Assembly (NCBI GenBank): GCA_025602915.1
Contig: JAHLJZ010000056.1
Span: 62,001 to 126,000, forward strand
Length of the DNA stretch: 64,000 nt
Reading direction: 5' to 3'
Source: Paraphysoderma sedebokerense
Taxonomy: Eukaryota > Blastocladiomycota > Physodermatomycetes > Physodermatales > Physodermataceae
Shown here one piece after another: positions 33,506-46,700 of this stretch (its first letter is position 1; every line of letters starts with the position of its first letter). The notes beneath the pieces are model-generated. The model was given only the letters and a program-made list of their open reading frames with translations. It was not told the origin of the DNA and ran no database searches. Position numbers and translations under genes: made by a program.

Positions 33506-36024
33506 ATGATGGTAAACTCTGACGCAGACTTTGAAAGTGTCAGACATGCTCTGGCCAATCTCGCAATCCCTGAATCTAAACTGGTTGAAATTGATAACTT
33601 GGACATTGAAACATTGAAGGAAAGATTACGGGATTCTTATCAAACTATTGCGGAAAAGGAAAGAGGTAATTTAATTCCTTCAATTATTTAAACCTCCATT
33701 GAAGTGTTACTGTGATACTCGAGTGCACTGTATGCATCCCCGGAATACTATTCTGACGACTATGTTTGGTTTATAAATGCTGCACTAGATCTGCTTCTCG
33801 CTGCGGAAATTGGACAAAGTTTACTTCAATCCAATAACGAATGGAAATCTAAATACGACACACTGATTACCGAGATACAATCAGACAAAGATCATAACCC
33901 CAAATCACCAAAGCAGGTTTCGCCGTCTAATTATGAATTGGGTCGCCTTGAATCTGAAAATTTGGAGTTACGATCAAGAGTAGAAACTTTGGAGAAGGAT
34001 TATAATGAGTATAAACAAACTACGAAGAAACACATTAAAAAATTGGAAGACGATGTGACGTATCAGAAGAAACGAGCTGAAGAAAGCGAAAAAAAGTACG
34101 AAGAAGTCGTAGTAGTGAAAGACCGCCTTGTGAAAGAAAAGTTGGAACTCAAGCTTCAGCTAGCTAAAGAATCTCATACAAATCAATCTGAAGTCTCTTT
34201 TATCTCCGATCTCGAATTCGAGTTATCCCAACTTCGCTCCCAAACGACTTCACTCACTATTAGCAACTCCAAACTTACCAAAGAACTCTCCCATGTGTTA
34301 GAGGAAGCGAAGCTGCATCAGGATAGAGTTCAATTCCTTGAAGGACAGATTAATGAATACAGAGATTTGCAAGAATCGTACAAGTATCAGGCTAAACATA
34401 TTATCGAAATGTCGGAATTAATTGAAGATCAACGGTCTCGCCTTTCCCAGTTGACCTTGCAGTTGGAACAATTAGGTGTACAACCTGCGGTAACCGGAAG
34501 CGCTCTTACCAGAAGCGGTAGTGCATCTGGCTTGGCTTTGATGTTGTCGAATCCTAAGAACCTTATTGGTGAATTGGAAGCTGCATGGGCTAGACAACAC
34601 GGAAGTAAAGCCATTAGTGCTTTTAATACATTGGTTGAGGTGCGTTTTCTGGTTTTATTCAGCTTGTGTATTCGTTTGCTTTGCTTGTACCTTTCATCCT
34701 GGTAGTTGTAGTTGTTAGCTGTAGTGGTTTGTCGTGGTCGTAAATCCCGCTTGATTCGCTATTACCGGCTTTGTTTCGACCCTTACCAACACACCCCTTT
34801 TCTCGTTTTCAGCCGTCCAGCTCTGAAGACAATCACAATGCAGCTGATGACAATGTATTTCTATCGTCGAATCGTAAATCGACCAAGGCAGAAGCAGATA
34901 CACGAACTCTAGAAGCCCACAACGACACCACATCCACTTCAGCTTCTCCTACTATACCTGTTACAAGTTTTACGAAATCTGCTTCACTTAAACTACCCTC
35001 GGACATCGTATCCGGCTCTACCAGTTTCCAACAACTAACAAATCAATTTTCCATTTTTTTAACATCGAATTCTAATCAATCATCACCCACTCGACACAAC
35101 TTTTCTGCTACATCTGTCCACCCACACCCTGATCCACTTAACACTTCTGCGTCCACTTTGACCCTCAATCCGACGGGATCCAACGACCCTTCCCCTACAT
35201 TAACTCGCTCATCGTCGATCACAGTTTATGAAGAATCAAGTGAAACCCACCCGTTAATTGAAGCGTCTCTCATTCTTGACAGCGGAACGTCGCCCAAATC
35301 TATCCCACCATCACCGACCATCTTACAGTATCCTTCCCAAACCAATTTATTATCTACATCAAACTCTACTATCATCGAGCCACTCTCCCATAATCAATCT
35401 GCATCCAATAAATCAACAACCAAAGACATAGCTTCGTCGCATATACGAAACCATTATTCATCATCCATTAGAACTGCATCCTCACAGACACAGACTCTCC
35501 CGAATTCCCCTTCCGATTCCTTCGCCACATTCTCTTCATCACAAAATTCTTCAACTCCAAGTTCGTCATCGTTCACATTCTCACTGTCTAATTTGTTGAA
35601 CCCGCAATCCCTTGTCCGTACCGCAGACCCTAATTCGTCACTCAATTTATCCCCATCCATAACAACATCCGAGGATCTCATCGAAATCAGTGCCAATGCA
35701 GTCGGCGAACTATTATTTAGCGTCTTCAAATTTCTTTACACCTTTGCCTTAATCACATTTTTCATTTGTTCTCGAGCGGTAGCTGGCTCTTCTGGGAGCA
35801 ATACACGTCAATATCTCAATGACACATTAATTAATGAAGGAACGGAAGGTAAAAATAGCAATGGAGGGGCTAGGCGTGTAGCGGCGAAAAATGGGGGGTC
35901 TAATTCTGAAGATTTAAGCACTAAGAAAGCGAAAGTCGGTCGTAAAAACCAAAGGAATGATTCTCGAACATCAGAAAAGCAGATTAGAAAAAGGCCTTCC
36001 AAGGACAAATTGAAGATTAATTGA
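33506..36024 (+). CDS. BICD/Spindly-like coiled-coil dynein adaptor with a C-terminal membrane segment
   Basis: Three exons: 33506..33665, 33789..34639, 34813..36024, giving 740 residues in phase. Residues 54-66 read DLLLAAEIGQSLL, an almost exact CC1 box, the motif of BICD, BICDR, TRAK, HAP1 and Spindly that binds the dynein light intermediate chain. A coiled coil of about 250 residues follows (heptad-rich, e.g. LESENLELRSRVETLEKDYN). It ends near NLIGELEAAW (311-320), which fits the Spindly motif L-F/x-x-E-L/V used to contact the dynactin pointed end. The rest is Ser/Thr-rich disordered sequence, then one hydrophobic segment (LLFSVFKFLYTFALITFFIC, about 635-657) and an 83-residue basic tail. 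Family knowledge plus the motifs suggest an activating adaptor that moves a membrane along microtubules; the cargo membrane is unknown. Confidence 0.8.
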
Positions 36025-36492
36025 ATGTATCGATTGTGGCCATCCTTGATGCTGTTATTATTTTTATTCTCACTTTTTCGTCTTATAATATTGCTATCCC
36101 CATTGTTTGTTATGTACAATGACTTGTTTTTCCTGCTTACTTTTAATCCCGAACTTGTCTAGACTACGTGGGATACCAACGATTTGAATATCTTTGATTG
36201 TTCCATTGGCTTGGTTTATGTTAGAGAAGGATCATGGATTTGTTGCTATGTAATTCCTGGAACGTAAGATCGAAGAAAGATTGAACTCTGTGGCAGCCAG
36301 CTTTTTTGATTAACACATTAATTATTGAATTCCCAAAATATTCTATGAGTCGCCCTCGGATTTGCATTATGGTGGAATAGTATACCCTTGCCCAGAAAAC
36401 GTATTACCGACATTCCCTGCATATCTATACATCTTTATTAAGGGGTAACAATAATTTCTTAGTTCAATACTCATGTAGTATAATACAACAGA
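36025..36492. other. Convergent 3' flanks
   Basis: Between the stop of the dynein-adaptor gene (plus) and the stop of the first IPT/cadherin-like gene (minus). No gene seen. Confidence 0.4.
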
Positions 36493-39400
36493 TTAATCCA
36501 ATATATTCTTCACGGATGATGCTGAACGACCATAAGCAGATAAGGTAGAACTATGTCTATTCCTAAATAATGCTCTAATTCGCTCTTGAAAATCATACAG
36601 CATAGCCACCAGGGCCAACAACACAAACCCAAATACAATACCCAATATTAAAAATGTGACGATAAGTCGTTGCTCAGTCGTTCTTAGAGTATCCGTTCGA
36701 AAAAGAAGGCCAAGGGTAAGCACGATTAATGACGCCGCAAGGGAGACAGCTTCTAATTTGTTCAGTATAGGATGGAGATACGGCTGGTGAATACGGTAAA
36801 CGTAAAATAGCACCAAAAGTACATATAACATTAAAGTACTCTGTACAGCGACATATCTGAACAGTGACAGAATTGAAATTAGGTCAGTTTGATCAGGCAA
36901 AATTAGGATGAGATTTACTCCAAGTCATTCCTTACCGAGTGAAAAACATATTGATTAATACAAAAACAATTTTCTGCATGAACTGAATGAAAACAAAATA
37001 TTGGTGTTGAGGATGAAATAATCTATCCGAATGAAGGATTTGAGTGCTGAACTCTTTCATTCTCATCCACGTATAACTAGAATATTTTGTCTGCTGCGAG
37101 GTGTAATAGATCATGAAAAAATAAATCGGAATTCCTAATACATATAATCTGGTAGAATAGTTTCATTTCGGTAAGTATTGACCAGAAGAGATAATCGACT
37201 ATCTGTGGACTTACATCACGGAAACTATAGCAATCGGAAGGTCTCGATGCCACCAATCTTGATAACATATTAGACTGGGAGCCGCATCTAAGAAGCACGA
37301 TGAATGAGCAATTAACCCATGAAATCGTATAACAGAAACATACCTAAGTAGTAATTTCCGTCATCTTCGTATGTGCAATCAAATAACCTGCAAGGCTCGT
37401 GTTAATCAATTTGTCAGCTTAACGATACCAGACAAAGCAAGATTTCTTACGACAAGGAGTTTTGAGCCACCGTGATAAATGCAATGGAGAGTAGAAGATT
37501 AAAGAATTTTACACTCGAGATAAACTGATTGTTGTTTCTTGCAACTGACTTTGTTTTTCTAAGCACGTGAGATAATTTCGAGGCTCCAGTCCATGTAAGA
37601 GCGCATAATCCGACGATGGCCACTAAAGCGAAGGGAATTAAGAGACTAATTTTCATTTTCAGCGGATAATCAACAACATATAGATCCGAGAAACATTCTG
37701 GTCCAGAGTATTCTAAATTGAAATTCACAATCGCAACAAAATCGAGAACTGCTAAGAGTTGTTCTGGCCTAATATGTGTCGACGTTAATTTTAGATTACA
37801 AATACAACAAATGCTATTTCATACCATTCTAGTTCAAAGTTCCGAATGATCAAAATGGTTTGGACGAAATTAATCGTGAGGTTGATTATTCCGAATCTAA
37901 CATGACAACACGAAAATTAATATCACAAAATTTAATACAAGAAGCGGTAGCAAGAAAACACACCCAGCCCCACTCATTTGTGCTCTTGAAAGGATGAGAA
38001 GTGCAATAGCTCCGACAAAGACGGTAAGCAAAATCAAAATGGTCGATTGTTGCGCATTTTCGTTGCACTTCAAGCATCGATTGTTCAGTTTATAGTACCC
38101 GAATTCACATTGCGCGCACCCTATCATTAAATATGTAAGAACGATGAAAATTACGCAGACGGTGAGAATTGATTCAACTTACTTATTCCTTTGTAACCTT
38201 CTGCGCACGTCCCATTCTGCGCCCCTGGACATGCGATGTCCTGCAAACCAAATGTTAATGATCGAAGAATTCGTTAACTAACACGAGCAATCAATAACGT
38301 ACTGGAGCACAGGGTAAATAATTATCATTTGGAGAACGCCAAAAGCCCCGAGTTGCGTAAGGATCAAATCTACCGTCGATGCTTAAATGGAAAATTCAAT
38401 TTAGCGCCAACCTATGGGGTATCCACATTTTCTGGTGGCTTACCTGCAAATGGCCCCACTTGGGCAAGGGACGCAAATATTTCCGGAACTATTAAATATA
38501 TTTAGATAGTTTGACTGTGGGCAGTCTACCGTGAACTCGACATCGCACGGTTGAGAAGAAGTGTTCGCAGGTCCACGTGCGATATAAGAAAATCGGTCGT
38601 ATGGGGTCCTAAGGATCAATCAGCAAATGACAGCAAGGAAGCAATCGGGTTAATTGTTGCCGGTGCGCCGGCTTACCTGCCGCCCTGATTGCCGGATACA
38701 AGATAGAGCTTGCTGGTCTTCAATTCGGTTCCTGCCTGGAGCATCTGCCGGTCCTGGTTCACGAGCCGTCCGCGAGTGGGTGTTTGAACAATTTCGAACG
38801 TAACCCTATGATAGTAGATAATTATCTCAATCAGTTAAACCTTTTTAATATAATATCTCAGTTCGTAGCTGCCGTTGTACCTTTCGGAGTTATTTTCACG
38901 TATAAGAGAAATGGGGAAAGTATCTGAATTTCCGAGGAGAAAGTCGGAAGTGAGGGAAAGTCGATTCTCGCAGATAAGTTTTGGATTGACTGAAATTGTC
39001 ACATAAGAACGTTCAGAAGTCACTCCGGCGATATCTGAAATTAAAATTTAGCCAACATTTCCTGTGTTTCGTTTTCGCCTATGACGGAACAAGCTACCTC
39101 TACATTCATACGAGAAAGAAGACTGTCCAATATAATCTCTTGACGGCGCGAACCAAACTTGCCCGTCATCGACCCTCCCTAAAATCGGAGCCCCGCGACC
39201 TGCATCGGTGTGCTGATAGAGAGTACCACCTTCTGGAAGTTGAGTAATCACAATGAACAATGCAGATGGAACTGTATCGATATCCGTGCATACTAAGGGT
39301 AGCAATAGATCTGTATTTTCTTCCATCGCAGCAGAAATATTCTTCGATACAGGTATATCATCGACCGGCAGAATTTGCAATTCAACCACTCCAACTGTCG

Positions 39401-42400
39401 AAGAGGAGATCCCATCGCTCACAACAAACGTAAAATTTGCAAAAACAAAATTAGGAGGGGGTCCAGCTGCATTTTGCGGGGAAGTATAAACTAAATAGGG
39501 TGATGCCAGCCGATATGGCACTGTCTTGATCTCCGTGGTATCATTAGTGGAGATTTTGCCAGGGGGTAGAGTCTTGAGAGTAATGCTGCTGTTTTCTACA
39601 TTGCTGTCAATATCACTGAAATTTAGCGTTATCCCCACCGATGTATCTTCGTACATCGTGATCGTTTGATTGTAGGCAATCGGTGGGTCATTGACGGATG
39701 TCACGTTAAAAGTAATCATGCCATCAGTGGGAGCTAAGTTGAAAGAAACATGTTGAGGCGTCAGCCTAATATCTCAATAATACGCAAATATCAACGGACC
39801 ACAGGTATACTGATCACAAGCTGTTTTAAAACATGATTAGATACTGTTAGAAGCTGACCGGCAGATTGAGAAGAAAAAAAAGAGAAACGAGTAATTACCT
39901 CGAAATATCAGGTTATCTATCCCAGTAAATTCATTGTCGGGCACATATAGCAGATACCTAGAAGTTAATGCCGACTTCAAGATTGTTTCCATTATGATAG
40001 GTGACACAGTTGTCGAGATATTCGATCCCCGATCCAGCAAGCTTCCATTGGTTGGAAGTTTAACGATGTAATAAGCAAGTGGAAGGGTAGCATTATCGCC
40101 ATCTGAAGCATTGAGCTGGAAGGAGACTGAACTATCTTCGTCTATAAATATTGTTTGCGAGACTACGGATGGAGGAATATTTGATGACCCAGTTTCAAGA
40201 GTCACTAGTTCTGATGAAAGTTGACCCGCAGCATTCGCGATGACTCGGAAATTCACTGGACGCGGAAGAGAATTCACCAAAGTACTGGCAATATGGATGT
40301 GACTTTTAGTGTTATCCAAGATACGATCAAGTAATACATTCAAGATTTACCAGTTGATGATTCCATTTTCCGGTTCGCCACTCAGGATCGATACAGATGA
40401 ACATGCGGAATATATCGTCCCGTTCGGATGCCTCAATTGGATTACAATCTGGCTGGTGTTATTGCCGAGATTTCGGCCTTTAAGGATTGCAAAACTTTCA
40501 TTGTTTGATAGCTTGTTCGGAAAAACAGAATCCAGAATCGGAACGTCGTAGGAGAATTTCTGCGAAGCGATGGCACTTTGATCTAGAATTGTCACATTGA
40601 CATTTAACGACCCGCCAATACCTGCCGGAACTCTGCAAATAATTGTTCTAAAAGAAGTAAATTCTATAGGGCAAAGTCTCCCTCCGATCGTTACAGTATC
40701 ACTATCACTCAAGTCTGTGCCGAAATTTTGACCTTGGATCGTCATGCTGATGTTCCCTCGAAGTGGACCGGTGGTGGGAGTAATGCTTGTAATGGAGGGT
40801 GCATCATATGCGTATGTGGTCGTAGGCAATCCAATGTTTCCACCAGCCATAACTCTAAGAGGCTGAGCTTTGCCCCTTCCCGCTGGGACCTGGCACGAAA
40901 AGTCCATCATCGTAATGGATAAATTTGGTACAAGTGCGATTGCCTATTGTAATCACTAAGTCCTCCGGACTTCGTTCGGCTAGGTATTCGCCTAAATTGA
41001 CACCTGTTATAAAAAGTGGAGTTTCTCCGTCTATATTTGTAATAGTTTGTTATTTATTGGTAAAAGTAATAGTTCAAGTAAATGAAGCAACTCACAAGTT
41101 GGTCCTCTTAAGGGATCTTGTCTCGTGAGTCTAGGCGGTTCATACTTCAAGTTTTGGTTCACGAGCAATGGGGTTAAAGTGTAGGAGTTGAATACTAAGG
41201 TAAGTTCCAAACCTATAAATTCTGCATTTAGTCTGGCTGTAGCGAAGCTATTCTCCAATAGCAACGGAGATACTGACTGCTGCCAACATCATTGATCGGA
41301 AGAACATTTAAGTGCGTCCCATTCCATGTCGAGCTCACAATATTTGATCCCGGCGCGAAAGGCTTATGACTTTGACGAATGTAGACAATTGGTAGATCGA
41401 GACTAGTTATACTATGGGAGAATGATACAGAGAATCGGACCCCGCTTCTTATCCGGAGCCCGGGAGAGTTGCTGGGAGAAGGCGGGGTAACAATGTTGGT
41501 AATCCGTAAATACCCAAATTGAGCGACGAATAATCGTCGATTGATGTCAGAGGGAAACCATCCTCTAGCGAGCTCACCGTCTGTTATTCCAAGGAGTGAA
41601 AATGATCCAGTATTTCCGACATTTAGAATCTTGAAGATGTAATCTTCATTAGCTGTTGAGAATCCGCCGTAGGCAAGGTATGATAAATCGGTCATGTTTA
41701 GCTGTACTGAAACAATTTCGCTGTATCCGTTACGTCTGTTATCTCGATTAAATGGCGTGTATACCAATCTCTGATCAGTAAGAAAAACAATATAAATATT
41801 AGAATTTTTTACTGCAACATCCATATGAAACTTTGAATAATTCAGAGGAATTGAAGGGACGATGGTTTTTTTCTGAATTAGTTTGTCGTCATAAGACAGC
41901 TGGTAAATGACCAATCGTCTCTTATCAATGACAGATAAGTCTGGCTCTTGAAATAAGTAGTATGAATTATTAGTCGCGACATCCGTTACTCCGACCGAAT
42001 ACTGCAGAATCTGGTTCTGCAACAGCTCACTACAAGGGTTGCGTCTATCCAGGACAAAACCATTGATAGTTGTTCGATAATACGACACATTGTAAGCTGT
42101 TTGTACACGAAATTGACCATTTGTATATCTGATGTTGTACGCCATCTCTTGCTCCTGGTGACTGTTAAGTAAGACAGGGGTCGCATCCGCCGTGAACTCG
42201 CCGAGGAACCAGGTTGTAGCAGATGCATTAGCGATTGCTTCATCGTGTTGATAGATACCAATCATTAAGCGACCATTGCCCACTGATGCGACAATTTGAC
42301 TATATATTGATTAAAACATTTAAGTCAGCAAACAATTGGAAGGCATATGTTGTGTTGCAAGTTCGGCAGACTTACGGGTTCGAGATAGTAGATCCCAGAA

Positions 42401-42977
42401 GGTTGCCATAATATACTTGGGTGGTGAAATTGACAGTACGAGGAGTAGCAGAAAAGGTTAAGGATGATGTGTTGTAATACTGTATTGTAAATCTTTCACC
42501 ATAGAAATAAAGCACATAAATTCCCCCGATTGTAGGATTAAACGCAGCGACGGCCGTAGATAAGTTCCTGAATGTACGTTTAGTCGGTATTCGTTAATCA
42601 CGAACGGAGAAGCGCATAGAAGCAGGTGTGAAGGAAGGGAAATTCGATAATTACTGCATGGGGTCATATTGGAAAAAAACATCGGGACTCCTCAAGTCAA
42701 TTCTAAATAGCGACGGGATGGTTTGAGAATACTGAAATAAACTGAGGCCAGCTGAGTTTACTGTTCCGGTTAAGATATACGCTAAGGTGTCATTAGGTTG
42801 AGTACTACTTAGAATTGAAGTATTCCTGTTTATGGCAACGTCCGTATTTGTGTTGAGAAACCAAGGATTGGAACATTGGTAGGTAGCAGGAAATTCCGGT
42901 GCTTGAATTTCGGCAGCGACATAGCCGACTATTAAGACCACGACGGCGACACGTAACCAATGAGTTAGAATATGCAT
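36493..42977 (-). CDS. IPT/cadherin-like, Cys-rich multi-pass membrane protein, copy 1
   Basis: Many-exon gene. Boundaries derived in phase include complement(36493..36856, 36936..37148) at the 3' end and 42655..42977 for the first exon. It starts with a signal peptide (MHILTHWLRVAVVVLIVGYV) and a Cys-containing N-domain. Next comes a beta-rich region and at least three IPT/TIG-type domains (PLFITGVNLGEYL, ITSITPTTGPLRGNISMTIQ, ILDSVFPNKL). Cadherin-like repeats follow (PPVAYN-type PPIAYNQTITMYEDTSVGIT, VVSQTIFIDEDSSVSFQLNA), then a GCC2/GCC3-like Cys-rich stalk (CVPCPSGAICR, GCAQCEFGYYKLNNRCLKC). About nine transmembrane segments follow, with NFNLEYSGPECF and LHPILNKLEAVSLAASLIVL. Similar stalk-plus-nine-pass proteins occur in zoosporic fungi and protists; function unknown, perhaps adhesion or sensing. 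A tandem paralogue lies at 43.7-50.2 kb. Confidence 0.8.
39501..42253. repeat. 2,753-bp duplicated block, copy 1 (identical to 46693-49445)
   Basis: This stretch and 46693-49445 (constant offset 7,192) show no difference in the parts I compared, including introns and all predicted frames. The first mismatches appear at 39500/46692 and 42254/49446, and outside them the two genes differ at many sites. It covers the IPT and first cadherin-like domains. Confidence 0.9.
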
Positions 42978-43708
42978 ATTTGCCAGAATTCAGGAAAGCA
43001 TCGTTGTGGGGTTTGCAGAATACAGGGCAATAGACAATGTGTGATGGAAGGAAATATATTCAGGGAAACTTTAACTAACAAGGCTACAACAATTCAAGAA
43101 TGACGCTTGGCTTCTCCGCTCTGCTCGTCGCTCGAGCTTCGACATTTGTTCTCCCGTTTTGAAGTTTGAGTGACTGTTTGAGTGGCATCTGTGATCTGTC
43201 CCGTCGTAAATGCTGCTCGAAAAACGCGAGAACGCGCACTGAACGCGCTGGGAGCTGCTGGGAGAAACTTGTGTTCACAGTTCAAGTGGATCTGAGTCCG
43301 GTGAGTCGCTCATAAGTCATAGATGAACTCGAGTCTCTCGAGTCCTTTGTAAATTTTCACTACTGATAGCCTAAGTGTTCTGATTTTGCCATCGATCCAG
43401 AGTCTCAGACACTCAAGGGCTCCACTTATTAATCCTTTTCTAATTTGGGCTTCAAGATTGCTAGTGGTCTTCAATAGCACTGGCTCAATGATTTGCACAT
43501 TGCACATTTGTCTAATCCGCCTTATTGGGAGACCAGTCATTTTATGATATTTTGTATCTTGATTCTGAATCTTTGTGCATCGCTTGACTTCAACATCATT
43601 TTTAGCCGCTGTCAAGCGAACGTCCAGGAAAACAAGATTTACAATTATTTAATGGTTTAACTTGTAGTGTATCAACCGTCGACAGATCAATAATAATGCA
43701 CACTTGCC
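42978..43708. other. Spacer between the tandem paralogues, with an orphan minus-strand frame
   Basis: Contains the promoter of copy 1. A minus-strand frame at 43310-43615 (101 codons; segments KYHKMTGLPIRRIRQMCNVQ and LECLRLWIDGKIRTLRLSV) and another at 43094-43285 have no recognised family or splice partners. Possibly relic coding sequence or chance. Confidence 0.3.
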
Positions 43709-46700
43709 TTAGTCTATTATTCTCTTCGCAGAAGAAATAGACCGACGAAACATCGATAAATTTGAGCCCGTTCTGTTTCTAACATAATCCTTCACCCGCA
43801 CTTGAAAATCATAAATAGCAGCGCACACAGCCATAAACACGAAGCCGAACACAAGAACTAATATGAACAGTGTGACCATAAGCCGTTGCTCAGTAGTCCT
43901 CAAAGTGTCTGTCCGGAAAAGAAGACCCAATGTGAGCACGACCAAGGAAAGTGCAAGTGAAAGGGATTCCAAAATGTTGAGTATAGGGTGGAGATACGGT
44001 TTTTTGGTGTGATACACGTAAAATAACACCAGCAGAACGTACAACATCAAAGTGCTCTGAACGGCGACATATCTGTAATCAAAGGTAAAAGAATTGGAAG
44101 GATTAATTTAGTCTTACGGGGAGGTGATGTATGTAATCCTTACCGAGTGAAAAACATATTAATCAAAACAAATACAATTTTTTGCATAAATTGGATAAAA
44201 ACAAAATACTGATGTTGAGGATGAAATAATCTGTCCGCATGCAGGATTTTGGTGCTAAAATTTTTCAAACTAGTCCAGGTAGGTCCGGTATACTTAGCTT
44301 GCTGCGAGGTGTAATAGATCATAAAAAAATACACAGGGATCCCAAATACGTATAACCTGATATGAAGAGAAAAAAGTTAGCTGATAATTCAATGATGGAT
44401 AATCCCTATTCCATCAGCTATACTTACAATACAGCAGCTATCGCAATGCCGAGGTCACGATACCACCAATCTTGGAAGCAAATCAAACTCGGATCCGCAT
44501 CTTAAAAGTGAAGGAAATATTAATTCGCAGAATCTGTGGTGGGAAACTAAGCAAACCAAGAAATTTACCTAGATAGTAGTTCCCGTCTGCTTCATAGGTG
44601 CAGTCAAAGAGCCTGTGGAAGTTTCTGTGATCAGTGTGTTAACGCATTGGAAGGACAAAATCAACAACACTTACGCTAAGGAGTTTTGAGCCACAGTAAT
44701 GAACGTAACTGACAGAAGAACATTATAAAATTTTACACCAGAAATCAATTGATAGTTATTCGATTCCTGTACTTTCGTTTTTCTAATCAGCCGATTTAAC
44801 TTTGAAATTCCGGCCCAAGTAGCCGCACATAATCCGACGACTCCAATCAAAGCGAATGGAATCAAAAGACTAATTTTCATTTTGAGCGGATAATCGAATA
44901 CATATAAGTCGGAAAAGCACTCCGGTCCAGCGTACTCTATGTTGAAATTCACTATGGCAACCATATCGACAACCGCCATAAGCTGTTCTGGCCTGTCAGA
45001 TTATCAAAATTAGTTGATAGCGAACTGACTGTCCACAGTTCGTTGGTTCCTTACCATTCTAACTGAAAATTGCGAATAATTAAAATTGTTTGCATGAAGT
45101 TTATAGTAAGGTTTATTATGCCGAAACTGGTGTCACGAAGCAACGTCAAATTTCACGTTATTGTAACAAAATAAACTGAATTACGTACCTAGCACCACTC
45201 ATTTTTGCCTTTGAGAGGACGAGGAGAGACATTGCACCAGCAGCAACCGTTAACAAGATTAAAATAGTAGATCTCTGGGTATCCTCAGAGCATTTTAGAC
45301 ATCGCTGACTAAATTTATAATGTCCAAGCTCACAACGGGCGCATCCTAAAGTCCACGTAGCAAGTGTTATGATCTCTAATGACGGAGTATATAATGAATG
45401 TAAACTTACTTATTCCTTTATACCCCTCCGCGCATGTTCCGTTCTGCAACCCGGGACATGCGATGACCTTCGGCAAAGTTAGACTTAGTCCCTCATATAG
45501 AGCATAAATTCTTTACTTACTGGATAGCATGGCAAATAAACATCATTCGGTGCGCGCCAGAATCCTTGGGTTGCGTAAGGTTCATATTGACCATTGGCGC
45601 TTAACGAAAAATCCATTAGTTGTGAATATTCATTCATCGAACTAAACCGTTTGCTCACCTGCAGACTGCGCCGCCCGGGCAAGGAGCGCATGCGTTCCCA
45701 GAATAGTTAAAATTATTCAAAAACGTTGATGGCGGACAATTCACCGTAAAATCGACAGAGCATGGTTTCGACGAAGTGTTCCCAGGTCCACGAGCGATGT
45801 AAGAGAATTTGTCATACGGATTCCTTAATGAACAGTAAGCAAACAATGTGCAAATGGGTGTTGATTGCTTTAACTCACCTGCCACCGTCTCTTGCTGACG
45901 TAAGAAAGATTGTTCTCGTCGTAAGTTCTGTTCCTGCTTGAATGACCTCCTGATTTTGATTCACAAGTCGTCCGCGTGTAGTATTTTCCACAATTTCGAA
46001 TGTGACACTGCATTGAAACTTAACTAATTAGGATCTGACAGCAACTTCAGTGATTTTTGTAGCAGAAAATACCCTTCGACAGCAATATCCCTCATAAGAG
46101 TAATAGAAAATACATCTGAATTTCCAAGTAAAAAATCGAAAGAAAGATCGAGTTGTTTCACACAGGCAAGTCCCGGATTAACTGAGATATTCACCCGGGC
46201 ACTTCTAGAAGTTACCCCAAAAATATCTGTATTTGACCGTCAGTGAAAAGAAATAGATAGGACAAGCCACAGAATATCAAGCCAAATACCTCGGCACTCG
46301 TATGAAAAAGAGGACTGCCCAATATAATTTCGGGAAGGAGCAAACCATAATTGGCCATCGTCAACCCTCCCTAAAATCGGAGGCCCTCGACCTGCATCCG
46401 TGTGTTGATAAAGAGTACCATTCTCAGGCAGTCTCGTAATCATAATATATAATGCAGATGGAACTGTATCGATATCCGTGCAAACTAACTGAATCAGGGC
46501 ATCCGTATTTTCATCAATGGAAACCGCCAGGTCCTTCGACAGAGGTATATCATCGACCGGCAGAATTTGCAAGTAAATCACCCCAATTGTCGAGGAGGAA
46601 ATTCCATCGCTCACAACAAACGTAAAATTGGCAAAAACAAAATTAGGAGGGGGTCCCGCTGCATTTTGCGGGGAAGTATAAACCAAGTAGGATGATGCCA

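Noticed and set aside
40925-41128. Plus-strand frames repeated at 40925, 40309, 40728 and their counterparts about 7.2 kb away
   Set aside because: Shadows antisense to the duplicated membrane-protein block; they recur only because the block is duplicated.
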